This document shows, piece by piece, positions 31,466-38,021 of a DNA stretch of 38,746 bases. The position numbers and the translations under genes were made by a program. Within the stretch, counting starts at the first letter, position 1, and each line of letters opens with the position of its first letter. Source of the DNA: a virus; the IMG/VR virus record IMGVR_UViG_3300037258_000126, positions 1-38,746 of that record; one strand, written 5' to 3'. The notes under the pieces are model-generated. The model saw nothing but the letters and a program-made list of their open reading frames with translations. It did not search any database and was not told the DNA's origin.

Positions 31466-31831
31466 TTATCCCGCTTGGACTGGGTGTGCCTTCGCGTCCT
31501 CGCCGGCCTCCTTCTCGACCGTCTTGGCGCCGTTGTGTTTCATCGCAAATTCGAGCAGCGTATTGAGCTGAATAAGGGTCAGCTTATTGGTGATCTGGAC
31601 CGTCATTGTCGGGAATGCGCGGCTGAGCATATCGCGCACGACATTCATTTCTGCCTCGGCGTCTACCAGCGTGCCCATATCCTGCACTGCCTTGGTATTG
31701 CGCACGAAATCTTCGAGCGTGATCGGCACCAACTTGTGTTCGATGCCGCCCAACTTAACTGTCACGTCGCTATTCGGGACCACTGCGTCCAGGTCCAAAT
31801 AGTGAGCGCTCTTGCCTGTCGTTTGAGTCAT
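31466..31831 (-). CDS. Tail assembly chaperone, G-type
   Basis: A 121-residue protein between tube and tape measure: beta-rich start (VTVKLGGIEHKLVPITLEDFV), then helices (LIQLNTLLEFAMKHN) and a charged, likely disordered C-terminal tail (KTVEKEAGEDAKAHP). Position, size and the open -1 frame downstream identify it as the G-type chaperone. The final sense codons GCG GGA precede two stops, so GGGA is a possible simple slip site. No classic X-XXY-YYZ heptamer was seen. Confidence 0.8.
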   Translation of the reverse strand: MTQTTGKSAHYLDLDAVVPNSDVTVKLGGIEHKLVPITLEDFVRNTKAVQDMGTLVDAEAEMNVVRDMLSRAFPTMTVQITNKLTLIQLNTLLEFAMKHNGAKTVEKEAGEDAKAHPVQAG

Positions 31832-31846
31832 TGTTGTTCCTTGATG

Positions 31847-31879
31847 CGAAAAGACCGCCGGCTGTTAACCGACGGTCTT
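31847..31879 (-). terminator. Terminator after the tail tube gene
   Basis: An 11-bp stem AAGACCGTCGG/CCGGCGGTCTT with a 7-base loop and TTTT on the minus strand, between the tube stop and the G-type start. It probably reduces read-through so that the tube protein is made in excess. Confidence 0.75.
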
Positions 31880-31907
31880 ATTTACGCGGGTACTAAAGAT
31901 AAGTCAA
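31879..31907 (-). promoter_or_regulatory. Possible leftward promoter, -35 inside operator 14
   Basis: TTGACT (31907-31902), 17 bp, TAAATA (31884-31879). The -10 touches the terminator hairpin, so a transcript starting here would miss most of the stem's first arm. This would give a terminator-free message for the chaperone and tape genes. Confidence 0.45.
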
Positions 31908-31917
31908 GACTGACTTA
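31900..31917. promoter_or_regulatory. Operator palindrome 14, perfect arms
   Basis: TAAGTCA-AGAC-TGACTTA, directly after the tail-tube stop codon (31918-31920). Confidence 0.92.
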
Positions 31918-32778
31918 TTAGCTGGCCGAAGGATCGCCAACGATGAACAGTTGGCCGGCATTATTCGGGTCGGGGTAAGCCATGAACTCGCAGTCGAACA
32001 CCCGCTCTTGGTCGAGCTTGTAGGCGAACTGCATCGCGCCGGGCGTCATGGCCAACGGGATGGTGAAGTCGTCGCTGTGATCGGATGGATCATTCGCGAC
32101 CGGATGGATCACGAGCACCTGAGCCATATCCAACAGCGAGGTGCCTACGGCATTCGGAACAACGACCTTCTTCTTGGTCGCGTCGGTGCCGCCAGAGAAC
32201 CCAACGACTGTGACGTTGGCGCCGGTGGCGAAGTTGGCGCTTACAGTCATGGCATTGCCGGCTGTACCGGCGTCATCTGCGGTCAGCGTGACAACCGCAC
32301 CAGCGACGGTCGCAGTCAACTGATCGATAAGCGGGTTGATGCTCGCATTGATCGCAGCCGCGAGATTCGCGGCGGAGATTTGGTACGTTCCACCGATCGC
32401 CACGTCGGTATCGAGAAGCGGCATCGTCTTGTAGGTGAACTTCACGCCGTTGATCGTCACATAGTCGGTCGTCACGGGCACAGCGGTCGCGAGAGTAATC
32501 GTCCCGGTCGCCTTGGCGCCACCAGTATTGGTCAGGATGGCGCCCGGCATGATGCGAACCAGATTTTCCAGGGTCGTTTCGGCCAGCGGCACCTTCACTT
32601 TGCAGGTACGGCCGGTGATAATTTCGTTGATCGGCGAATTGCCGAACTGATCGACTTCGACGGGCTTGCTTTCGGTGGCCACGGTCACATCGACGCCGCC
32701 CTTGGTGTAACCAAGGTCTTCACCGCCGAAGGACACCTGACAGACGCCCATCTTCACATTTTGGGTATTTGAAGCCAT
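31918..32778 (-). CDS. V: Major tail tube protein with an inserted beta domain
   Basis: The 286-residue product follows tail-tube form: CQVSFGGEDLGYTKGGVDVTVATESKPVEVDQFGNSPINEIITGRTCKV at the start and a matching C-terminal half ('HPVANDPSDHSDDFTIP', 'YKLDQERVFDCEFMAYPD'). About residues 88-195 are an inserted beta module (VTINGVKFTYK, NLAAAINASI, VVTLTADDAGTAGNAMTV, GFSGGTDA). This is the same module as is repeated in the protein at 1678-2799 and is probably displayed on the outside of the tail. It has a strong promoter and its own terminator. Confidence 0.9.
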   Translation of the reverse strand: MASNTQNVKMGVCQVSFGGEDLGYTKGGVDVTVATESKPVEVDQFGNSPINEIITGRTCKVKVPLAETTLENLVRIMPGAILTNTGGAKATGTITLATAVPVTTDYVTINGVKFTYKTMPLLDTDVAIGGTYQISAANLAAAINASINPLIDQLTATVAGAVVTLTADDAGTAGNAMTVSANFATGANVTVVGFSGGTDATKKKVVVPNAVGTSLLDMAQVLVIHPVANDPSDHSDDFTIPLAMTPGAMQFAYKLDQERVFDCEFMAYPDPNNAGQLFIVGDPSAS

Positions 32779-32828
32779 GACAGATAAATCCTCGTTGAAA
32801 GGCAGAGTCGGTTGATCGACTTGTCTAT

Positions 32829-32857
32829 ATTCTAACTCGGCCTAGGGCATAAGTCAA
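32829..32857 (-). promoter_or_regulatory. Strong leftward promoter for the tail tube gene
   Basis: TTGACT (32857-32852), exactly 17 bp, TAGAAT (32834-32829), five of six at each box. The -35 is part of operator 15. Leader of about 45-50 bases before ATG 32778. Confidence 0.78.
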
Positions 32858-32867
32858 AGCTGACTTA
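32850..32867. promoter_or_regulatory. Operator palindrome 15, perfect arms
   Basis: TAAGTCA-AAGC-TGACTTA, 3 bp after the stop of the small secreted protein gene, over the -35 box of the tube promoter. Confidence 0.93.
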
Positions 32868-32870
32868 TGC

Positions 32871-33065
32871 TTATCGGCTCTTATGTCGCGCTGGGCGCTT
32901 TTTAAGGGCACTTGGCGGGATTACGACCTTGGCATTCACCGTTTTAGGGTGTTTTACCAGATGCGCGTGATGCGGCGCTACGTGGCGAACGTGACGCTTG
33001 GCTGCGCCGATCGCCGGCGCACCCAGTATCATCGATAGAAATAGGACCAAAATGGCCTTCTTCAT
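32871..33065 (-). CDS. Tiny secreted basic protein next to the endolysin
   Basis: Start ATG 33065, overlapping the endolysin stop (ATGA); the frame runs further upstream only inside the endolysin gene. 64 residues: signal peptide (about 1-21, ending IGA), then a very basic His/Arg/Lys-rich chain (KRHVRHVAPHHAHLVKHPKTV...KKRPARHKSR) without Cys. The motif LVKHPKTV is shared with the tail of the holin-like protein two genes upstream (LVKHPTTV). It may bind the envelope or peptidoglycan during lysis. No family recognised. Confidence 0.6.
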   Translation of the reverse strand: MKKAILVLFLSMILGAPAIGAAKRHVRHVAPHHAHLVKHPKTVNAKVVIPPSALKKRPARHKSR

Positions 33066-33721
33066 GATAGCACCTGTGACCATCGTTGATACCATTCCTG
33101 CCGGCCCGCCCAACCCTCGATCGAGCCTGGGTTGTCCACGGTATGCCCGTCATTGACCAGAGCGCTGACCTGCATGAGGTCATTTGAGTCCGCATAGGGC
33201 AGACACTTGCAGACGCACACGAAGTCGCCCACGGCGCACAGAAGGGCCGTATCGGGGGCCAATAGCGCGCCGGGGTTGGCAATCAGATCGATGCCAACAT
33301 ATTGACTCAGTTCGCGATAAAGGCCCTTTCCGGTCGTTTGTAGAAGGCCCTTTCCGCCGTATCGATAGCCGTCGCCGGGCGCGTCATTGCCCATGCGGCC
33401 TTCGTAGACTGCGTTGGCGAGCGCCTCGGGGTTGTGCAGTAGACCGGCAAGCTCCTCGTCGCTCTTGGCGCGGAAGCGACTGGGCCATACCTGGCGCAAG
33501 CGCTCGGCGCTCGAATAGGACAGATTTTCCTGAAGCTCGCTCGGATTGCCGCCGCCCGTCTCCGCGCTGATCTGCGTCATGAAGTGCAGAATGCGGTTGC
33601 GATTGCCTGCCAGGCCGAACTTGGCAAACACGTCATCCGACGTGTCGATGATGCCTTGGAGCAGCTCTACCGGACAGCCCGGCCAGAACTGTTGAATTGG
33701 GTCGGTGATATCGAGAGACAT
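33062..33721 (-). CDS. Endolysin, glycoside hydrolase family 19
   Basis: A 219-residue GH19 (chitinase/lysozyme-fold) muramidase-type enzyme: the catalytic Glu in FMTQISAETGGG (about 53), the family segment GYRYGGKGLLQTTGKGLYRELSQY (about 116-139), and VNDGHTVDNPGSIEGWAGRQEWY near the C-terminus. No signal peptide, so it needs a holin; a holin-like gene lies directly upstream. It would cut the cell wall at lysis. It sits between tail terminator and tail tube, far from the spanins. Confidence 0.9.
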   Translation of the reverse strand: MSLDITDPIQQFWPGCPVELLQGIIDTSDDVFAKFGLAGNRNRILHFMTQISAETGGGNPSELQENLSYSSAERLRQVWPSRFRAKSDEELAGLLHNPEALANAVYEGRMGNDAPGDGYRYGGKGLLQTTGKGLYRELSQYVGIDLIANPGALLAPDTALLCAVGDFVCVCKCLPYADSNDLMQVSALVNDGHTVDNPGSIEGWAGRQEWYQRWSQVLS

Positions 33722-33736
33722 TGGGATCCTCGTTGA

Positions 33737-33754
33737 TAAGGCAGTATTGACTTA
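33737..33754. promoter_or_regulatory. Operator palindrome 16 (spacer reversed)
   Basis: TAAGGCA-GTAT-TGACTTA: one mismatch, and the usual ATAC spacer is in the opposite orientation. On the minus strand TAAAGT immediately precedes the site as a -10 candidate; the endolysin start is 16 bp away. Confidence 0.8.
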
Positions 33755-33763
33755 CTTTACCAC

Positions 33764-34207
33764 TTAAACTTGTGGCGGTACAGACACCGTTGTTGGATGC
33801 TTCACGAGCGGCGGGTGCGATATCGGCGTTTGCTGGCTCAGTCCGCCACTATTGTATCCGCCATAGCTGCTCATTCCGCCGTAATTACTCTGTCCCATGC
33901 CATAGCCGCCGAAGCCGCTGTACGAGCTTCCGCTCATTGCGCCGAGACCCCAGTAGGCGATGACGCTCGCGCTCAAGCCGCTGAAGTAGAGCGACAAAAA
34001 CGCGCCCATGTGATCGATAAGCTCAGCTTTGCCAGGCATAAAAAGGCCAGCGAAGATCAAGCCTGCGCCGCCGACGATGAACTGGGCGAACGCTATAATG
34101 GCCATGCGACGGCGCGTTCGAAGACGCTTAAGCACATAGGCTTCACGAACCTGGTCCTTGGCTAGAACCGCGGCGTCTAATTCTTGTTCTGTGTCGGTGT
34201 TTGACAT
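33764..34207 (-). CDS. Holin-like two-pass membrane protein
   Basis: Start at ATG 34207, overlapping the tail-terminator stop (TAATG); 147 residues. A charged N-terminus (1-34, RLRTRRR) is followed by membrane helices at about 35-57 and 67-92, then a Gly/Ser/Tyr-rich tail (about 92-124) and a Pro-rich end with LVKHPTTV. Two helices and its place just before the endolysin gene suggest a holin. The long Gly/Tyr tail is not typical and could bind the partner protein encoded after the endolysin. Confidence 0.65.
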   Translation of the reverse strand: MSNTDTEQELDAAVLAKDQVREAYVLKRLRTRRRMAIIAFAQFIVGGAGLIFAGLFMPGKAELIDHMGAFLSLYFSGLSASVIAYWGLGAMSGSSYSGFGGYGMGQSNYGGMSSYGGYNSGGLSQQTPISHPPLVKHPTTVSVPPQV

Positions 34208-34608
34208 TAGACCGGCATCACATAGTTGGCGTCCATATCGACGGACCACTCAATCCCCTGCCCGTCTAGCCGCGGATAAACGACCGGAAGAATCTTCGGG
34301 AAAAGATGATTGACCTGCATTTGCAGATTGTTATCGCCGTCGAAGAACATGCGATTGTAAAAGGTTAGCGCCTTCATTGCGTTCTTTGCCAGCGCGTCTC
34401 CCGTAGCCTGATCGGGGGCGCGCACAATGACCTGGACGTTGTGCTTGAAGTAATTCGGCAGATTTGGATCCACCGGCACGCCTATCAGGGGCTCGCGCAG
34501 CATAATGCCTTGCTTGCAATCGGCGTTCATTCGATAGACGAAGATGCTTGTGCCGATCGCGCCGAGACTCGCATCTGCCAGAACTTGTGCTAGAAGATCG
34601 AGCCTCAT
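34207..34608 (-). CDS. Tail terminator-like protein
   Basis: A 133-residue protein with the alpha/beta pattern of tail terminators: LLAQVLADASLGAIGTSIFVYRMNADCKQGIMLREP, then VQVIVRAPDQATGDALAKNAMKAL. It is placed after the gp10-like gene and before the tube, as usual. It would cap the top of the tail tube so that it can join the head. ATGA overlap with the upstream gene. Confidence 0.78.
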   Translation of the reverse strand: MRLDLLAQVLADASLGAIGTSIFVYRMNADCKQGIMLREPLIGVPVDPNLPNYFKHNVQVIVRAPDQATGDALAKNAMKALTFYNRMFFDGDNNLQMQVNHLFPKILPVVYPRLDGQGIEWSVDMDANYVMPV

Positions 34609-35051
34609 ACTTGAAGCTCCACTTCTGTCGCCTCAATCATCGATTTCTCAAGCACCGGCTCGGCCGCGTCTACCGCGCGCTGAATAAACTTCGAACCAAT
34701 TACAATGCCTGGATTTGCAGCCATCTTGGCTAGCGTAATCGGGCCGGGCTTCATGCTTTCGTAATTCTCATGAATCAGCGTCGCGTATTCGTCCACGTCA
34801 ACGCCGTTCACGGTGCCGCCGGCGACAATGTCGATCGCCAAACGCCCGCGCTGCTCGTAAGTCGTCTCCTGATGGATCGACTCTACGAGATTGCCCTTAT
34901 CTTCCGGGCATTGCAGTTGCGACTGCGCTACGATCTTATCGGCGCCGCGGTGCATAACTTTACGCGCCGTCGCGGGCACACGCTCCGCGATATTGCGAAG
35001 CTTGGTCTTTAGCTGGGGCACGCCCGATATCTTTACTTTTGCGAAGCTCAT
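34605..35051 (-). CDS. HK97 gp10-like head-tail joining protein
   Basis: Start at ATG 35051, overlapping the head-closure stop; 148 residues. Family signs are VPQLKTKLRNIAERVPATARKVMHRGADKIVAQSQLQCPEDKGNLVESIH (helix and the 'P-x-x-x-G-x-L' turn), then YATLIHENYESMKPGP and a C-terminal helix (FIQRAVDAAEPVLEKSM). The family works at tail completion or head-tail joining. Confidence 0.85.
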   Translation of the reverse strand: MSFAKVKISGVPQLKTKLRNIAERVPATARKVMHRGADKIVAQSQLQCPEDKGNLVESIHQETTYEQRGRLAIDIVAGGTVNGVDVDEYATLIHENYESMKPGPITLAKMAANPGIVIGSKFIQRAVDAAEPVLEKSMIEATEVELQV

Positions 35052-35392
35052 CGCGCCCAAATCCCAAACGAAACGTCAAAATGATCGATGGCGCCCCACA
35101 CGTCACGGCGTTCGATGATCTCGGTGACACGAAGGTCAATGCCGCTGATTGTGAACTTATCCTCGGCCTCGATCTGAACGCTTGGCGGGAAAAGAATGCG
35201 CGAGCTGGAAACCGTTTCCTCTGCGTTTCCTCGCGTCGCCGAATAGTCGGCGCGCACCGGAGTTGTCTTCACCTTAGTCATCAGCGTCACGATTGCACAC
35301 GGTACTGTGAGCGGCGCCGCATAGCTCTCTTGCGCATACAGATCGGTGACCTGTCGGCGGCTTAGAACGCCTGTGGTATTAGGCACAAACAC
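35048..35392 (-). CDS. Head closure-like protein
   Basis: GTG 35392 starts the frame 1 bp before the upstream stop. 114 residues, beta-rich, with ILFPPSVQIEAEDKFTISGIDLRVTEIIERRDVWGAIDHFDVSFGIW at the end, typical of connector/stopper proteins (SPP1 gp16, HK97 gp7-like). Gene order supports this. Confidence 0.7.
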   Translation of the reverse strand: MFVPNTTGVLSRRQVTDLYAQESYAAPLTVPCAIVTLMTKVKTTPVRADYSATRGNAEETVSSSRILFPPSVQIEAEDKFTISGIDLRVTEIIERRDVWGAIDHFDVSFGIWAR

Positions 35393-36187
35393 TTAGGGCG
35401 CTCGCGTGAGAGTGAACCGATAGTCGAGATAGGTCTTTAAAAGCTTGAGCGTTTCAACGCTGATACCCATGTCGAGCGGCCGAACGCCGCTACGAAACAT
35501 GAACTTGCTCTCGCCAACAGACTCCGCGAGAAGACCTGCGCGCCGTTTGTCGCCAATGGGATCTGGCGAAATAACAGCGTTCGCTTCGACAATCTGCGCC
35601 TTCTTTAGAGCTGCCTGAAATTGAATCGGGTAAGCCGAGAACAGCAGTTGCGTCATCACTGGCCACATCTGCGGCGTGATCCGCGCGTGCATATCCTGCA
35701 AATAGATGTTCTGCGTATCGACGTATTCTGGCCATCGAATGAGATAGCCAAAGCGCGTTAGCCGATAGTAAGCCTCCGCCATCGCGCCGATTAGCACGTC
35801 ATCCGACGCAGACTGCCACGCCGGGATGTTGATCACATCGTTTGCGGTCAGCTTCGCCTGAAGTAAAGACTGAAAAGTGTTCGTAAGAAGGACCAGCCGC
35901 GCGTTATCGTCTCGCACTTGGTAGGAGTAGTTCACGTAGCTGGTGCCGATCGCCGTCGTCATCTCCAGCTCAATGTTGCGGGCGCCGGCTGGCGTGTTGA
36001 AGTTTCCTGTGATCGTGATGTTGGCCTGAGTGGTATATGGGCCGGCGATCGCCGTCGGCCCCGTAATCACGTTGCCGTTTTCATCAGTGACCGTATAGGT
36101 GACAGCAGTAGGCGTGACCGGATCGCCGTTGTAATCGACGTAAACGATCTCGACCGCTACCGCAGTACCGACTGGAAACCGATCCAT
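35393..36187 (-). CDS. Head-tail adaptor with N-terminal Ig-like domain
   Basis: Of 264 residues, about 1-92 form an Ig-like beta domain (GTAVAVEIVYVDYNGDPVTPTAVTYTVTDENG...NIELEMTTAIGTSYVNYSYQV). The rest (about 95-264) is helical (LVLLTNTFQSLLQAKLTAND, AMAEAYYRLTRFGYLI, SVETLKLLKTYLDYRFTLTR), as expected for a gp6/gp15-type adaptor that binds the portal. The Ig domain may be displayed at the neck. Confidence 0.68.
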   Translation of the reverse strand: MDRFPVGTAVAVEIVYVDYNGDPVTPTAVTYTVTDENGNVITGPTAIAGPYTTQANITITGNFNTPAGARNIELEMTTAIGTSYVNYSYQVRDDNARLVLLTNTFQSLLQAKLTANDVINIPAWQSASDDVLIGAMAEAYYRLTRFGYLIRWPEYVDTQNIYLQDMHARITPQMWPVMTQLLFSAYPIQFQAALKKAQIVEANAVISPDPIGDKRRAGLLAESVGESKFMFRSGVRPLDMGISVETLKLLKTYLDYRFTLTRAP

Positions 36188-36197
36188 CTAACCCTCG

Positions 36198-36932
36198 TTA
36201 AGCCTTTGGCGTTTCAGGAATCTTCTCGGCCGCCTTAGCGGCCGCTAGAATTGCTTCTCGTTCTGGCGATTGATGACCGAGATGCTTCGCCGGCGGCGCA
36301 TCCATCACCGTGACGTTTTGGCCATCCGGGCCGATCGCGTTGGACGTTCCGCCCGTCGTTACAAGCCGCGCTTTCGCGTCGATGACAGCCATGCGCGCGG
36401 CTTCCTTAGCCAGAGCGTCGGCTGTCGCCTTTTCGCGACTTGCCTTGAGCATCGCTTCCTTGTCTTTGTTGCGAGCGACGAAAGCCGCTTGCGCCTGAAC
36501 TATCAGCAAAATGAGCTTGTTGATCGAGCGGTCGCGTACTGACCATTTGTCGCCGATTGCTCGAAGGCCATTGATGCCCTCTTTCTGAGCGATGGTCGTT
36601 AGTTCATCCTTGGTGTAAATCTTTGTAGGAGCGCGGCCCGCATCGGCCAGGCGATCGCGACGATCCGCGTCGATCTCATCCTGCGTAGCTTTGCGAAGAC
36701 TTGTCGGCGCTTCACCGACATTTACGCCACCAACCAGGCGCGCGGCGATGCCGCCCTGCGCGATTGCGTTACCCTCTTCGTCTGTGAGGTCGCACGCGAC
36801 GAGACCGCAAAGAAAATCGATCTGCTTCCGACTGAGAATGTCGTTCGACAAGCCGTTCGAAAAATCGACGCCGCCGAAATTGCCGGTGTAGGTTTCCCAT
36901 CCCGGTGCTGTGATGCGAATTTTGTTAGCCAT
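36198..36932 (-). CDS. Head-associated protein of unknown function
   Basis: A 244-residue protein found directly after the capsid gene. The N-terminus (IRITAPGWETYTGNFGGVDFSNGLSN..LSRKQIDFLCGLVACDL) matches a widespread phage head-module protein without assigned function. The middle has a helical SAP/HeH-like segment (YTKDELTTIAQKEGINGLRAIGDKWSVRDRSINKLILLIVQAQ, about 104-147) that could bind DNA or protein. The end is charged and flexible. Its role may be in head completion. Confidence 0.62.
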   Translation of the reverse strand: MANKIRITAPGWETYTGNFGGVDFSNGLSNDILSRKQIDFLCGLVACDLTDEEGNAIAQGGIAARLVGGVNVGEAPTSLRKATQDEIDADRRDRLADAGRAPTKIYTKDELTTIAQKEGINGLRAIGDKWSVRDRSINKLILLIVQAQAAFVARNKDKEAMLKASREKATADALAKEAARMAVIDAKARLVTTGGTSNAIGPDGQNVTVMDAPPAKHLGHQSPEREAILAAAKAAEKIPETPKA

Positions 36933-36956
36933 GTGCTCTCCAGATGCCTCGTTAAA

Positions 36957-36987
36957 CGAAAGGGGCCGGGTTTATGCCCGGCCCCTT
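36957..36987 (-). terminator. Strong terminator after the capsid gene
   Basis: An 11-bp perfect stem AAGGGGCCGGG/CCCGGCCCCTT with a six-base loop, followed by TTTCGTTT on the minus strand. It separates the highly expressed capsid gene from the rest of the head genes. Confidence 0.82.
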
Positions 36988-36988
36988 A

Positions 36989-37006
36989 TAAGTCAATACT
37001 GACTGA
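36989..37006. promoter_or_regulatory. Operator palindrome 17
   Basis: TAAGTCA-ATAC-TGACTGA, 10 bp after the capsid stop and directly before the terminator. TTGACT is present on the minus strand, but the 17-bp position falls in the hairpin, so a promoter is unlikely here. Confidence 0.85.
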
Positions 37007-37016
37007 TTAGCAAGCT

Positions 37017-37925
37017 TTAGACGTTGGTGACGCCTTTGAGCCGGGCAACCGACAGCGTGGATTTCAGAGCAGTGCCGACGTACCACTTGACGCGGTAGCG
37101 CACGGCATCCTTGGTCTGAATGGTGCCGATCTCTTCGACCGCGATGCCAGCCATGTTGTTGCCGACGATGCCGTGGAAGCCATCGATCTCATTCAGGCGC
37201 AGCGCGTAGATGGACGTGGTCGCTGCGTTGGTGCCCTGAGTCTCGGTATTGGAGATCCAGTCGTTCAGGATGACCGGGATGCCGTCGATCGCCGGAACTG
37301 GGCGGCCGAAGTTCTCGATCATTACCTCAGTGGCAGTGTTGCCGTTCATCGCGCGGAGCAGCGCTTTGAACGCACGCCATGTGGACCGGCGCATCATGTA
37401 ACAGTCCGGGCCGCCGGGCAGTGTGACAAGGTCACGCAGCTCGTCGATCATGGACAGCGTCACGGAGGCGCCGTTCGCGCCGGCGATGAGGGTCATCGAC
37501 GGATCGGTCAGAACCGCGAGGCCGTCGAAGGACTTGCTGTTCGCCTGGTTGTCGCCGTTGATCAGAGCGCGACGGAAGGTGAAGCCCAGCGCCTTGGCCT
37601 TGGCAGCGAGCTGAATCGCGAGCTGGCTGTTGTGGTCGGACTGGGTGGTGATCAGGAACTTGTCGAGGTCAACGTCGCCAGCCAAGATGCGGAGCTGGGT
37701 CGAGACTTCGGTGAAGGTCGCGCCGCCTTCGTTGACCGTATCGTACGGGTCAAGGAAGTCGCCTTCGGTCAGCGTGTTCTCACGATTGTAGAGATACGCT
37801 TTGCCGTTGATCGGCATGAAAGGGATGAGGGCGAAAAGGTCATCGCGATGGATGATCTCTTCGATCACGCCACGCTCCAGCACTTCAAGCGAGAGTTTGG
37901 CGGCTTCTACTGCGAGCAAAGGCAT
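37017..37925 (-). CDS. Major capsid protein (HK97 fold)
   Basis: A 302-residue capsid protein without an obvious long delta domain: LSLEVLERGVIEEIIHRDDLFALIPFMPINGKAYLYNREN at the start, an E-loop-like region, LAAKAKALGFTFRRALINGDN, then DCYMMRRSTWRAFKALLRAMNG and a C-terminal ..MAGIAVEEIGTIQTKDAVRYRVKWYVGTALKSTLSVARLKGV. The scaffold gene is upstream. AGGAG precedes the ATG. It is flanked by two operators and followed by a strong terminator, as expected for the most abundant virion protein. Confidence 0.93.
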   Translation of the reverse strand: MPLLAVEAAKLSLEVLERGVIEEIIHRDDLFALIPFMPINGKAYLYNRENTLTEGDFLDPYDTVNEGGATFTEVSTQLRILAGDVDLDKFLITTQSDHNSQLAIQLAAKAKALGFTFRRALINGDNQANSKSFDGLAVLTDPSMTLIAGANGASVTLSMIDELRDLVTLPGGPDCYMMRRSTWRAFKALLRAMNGNTATEVMIENFGRPVPAIDGIPVILNDWISNTETQGTNAATTSIYALRLNEIDGFHGIVGNNMAGIAVEEIGTIQTKDAVRYRVKWYVGTALKSTLSVARLKGVTNV

Positions 37926-37961
37926 ATTCGTGAAACTCCTAGAAGTGGGTCGCCGGGGCGA

Positions 37962-37979
37962 TAAGTCAGCGTTGACTTA
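37962..37979. promoter_or_regulatory. Operator palindrome 18, perfect arms, at the capsid start site
   Basis: TAAGTCA-GCGT-TGACTTA, five bases downstream of the -10 box of the capsid promoter and 37 bp before the ATG, so over the transcription start. Confidence 0.92.
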
Positions 37980-37984
37980 CCAAT

Positions 37985-38012
37985 ATAATACCCCGGCGGC
38001 GCACATTTGCAA
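37985..38012 (-). promoter_or_regulatory. Capsid gene promoter
   Basis: TTGCAA (38012-38007), 16 bp, TATTAT (37990-37985) on the minus strand, between operators 18 and 19. Confidence 0.68.
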
Positions 38013-38021
38013 AGGAAAAAA

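Noticed and set aside
31951-32772. A 273-codon plus-strand frame opposite the tail tube gene
   Set aside because: It is a shadow of a well-supported tail tube gene, with translation rich in Arg, Gly and His as expected from the complementary codon positions.
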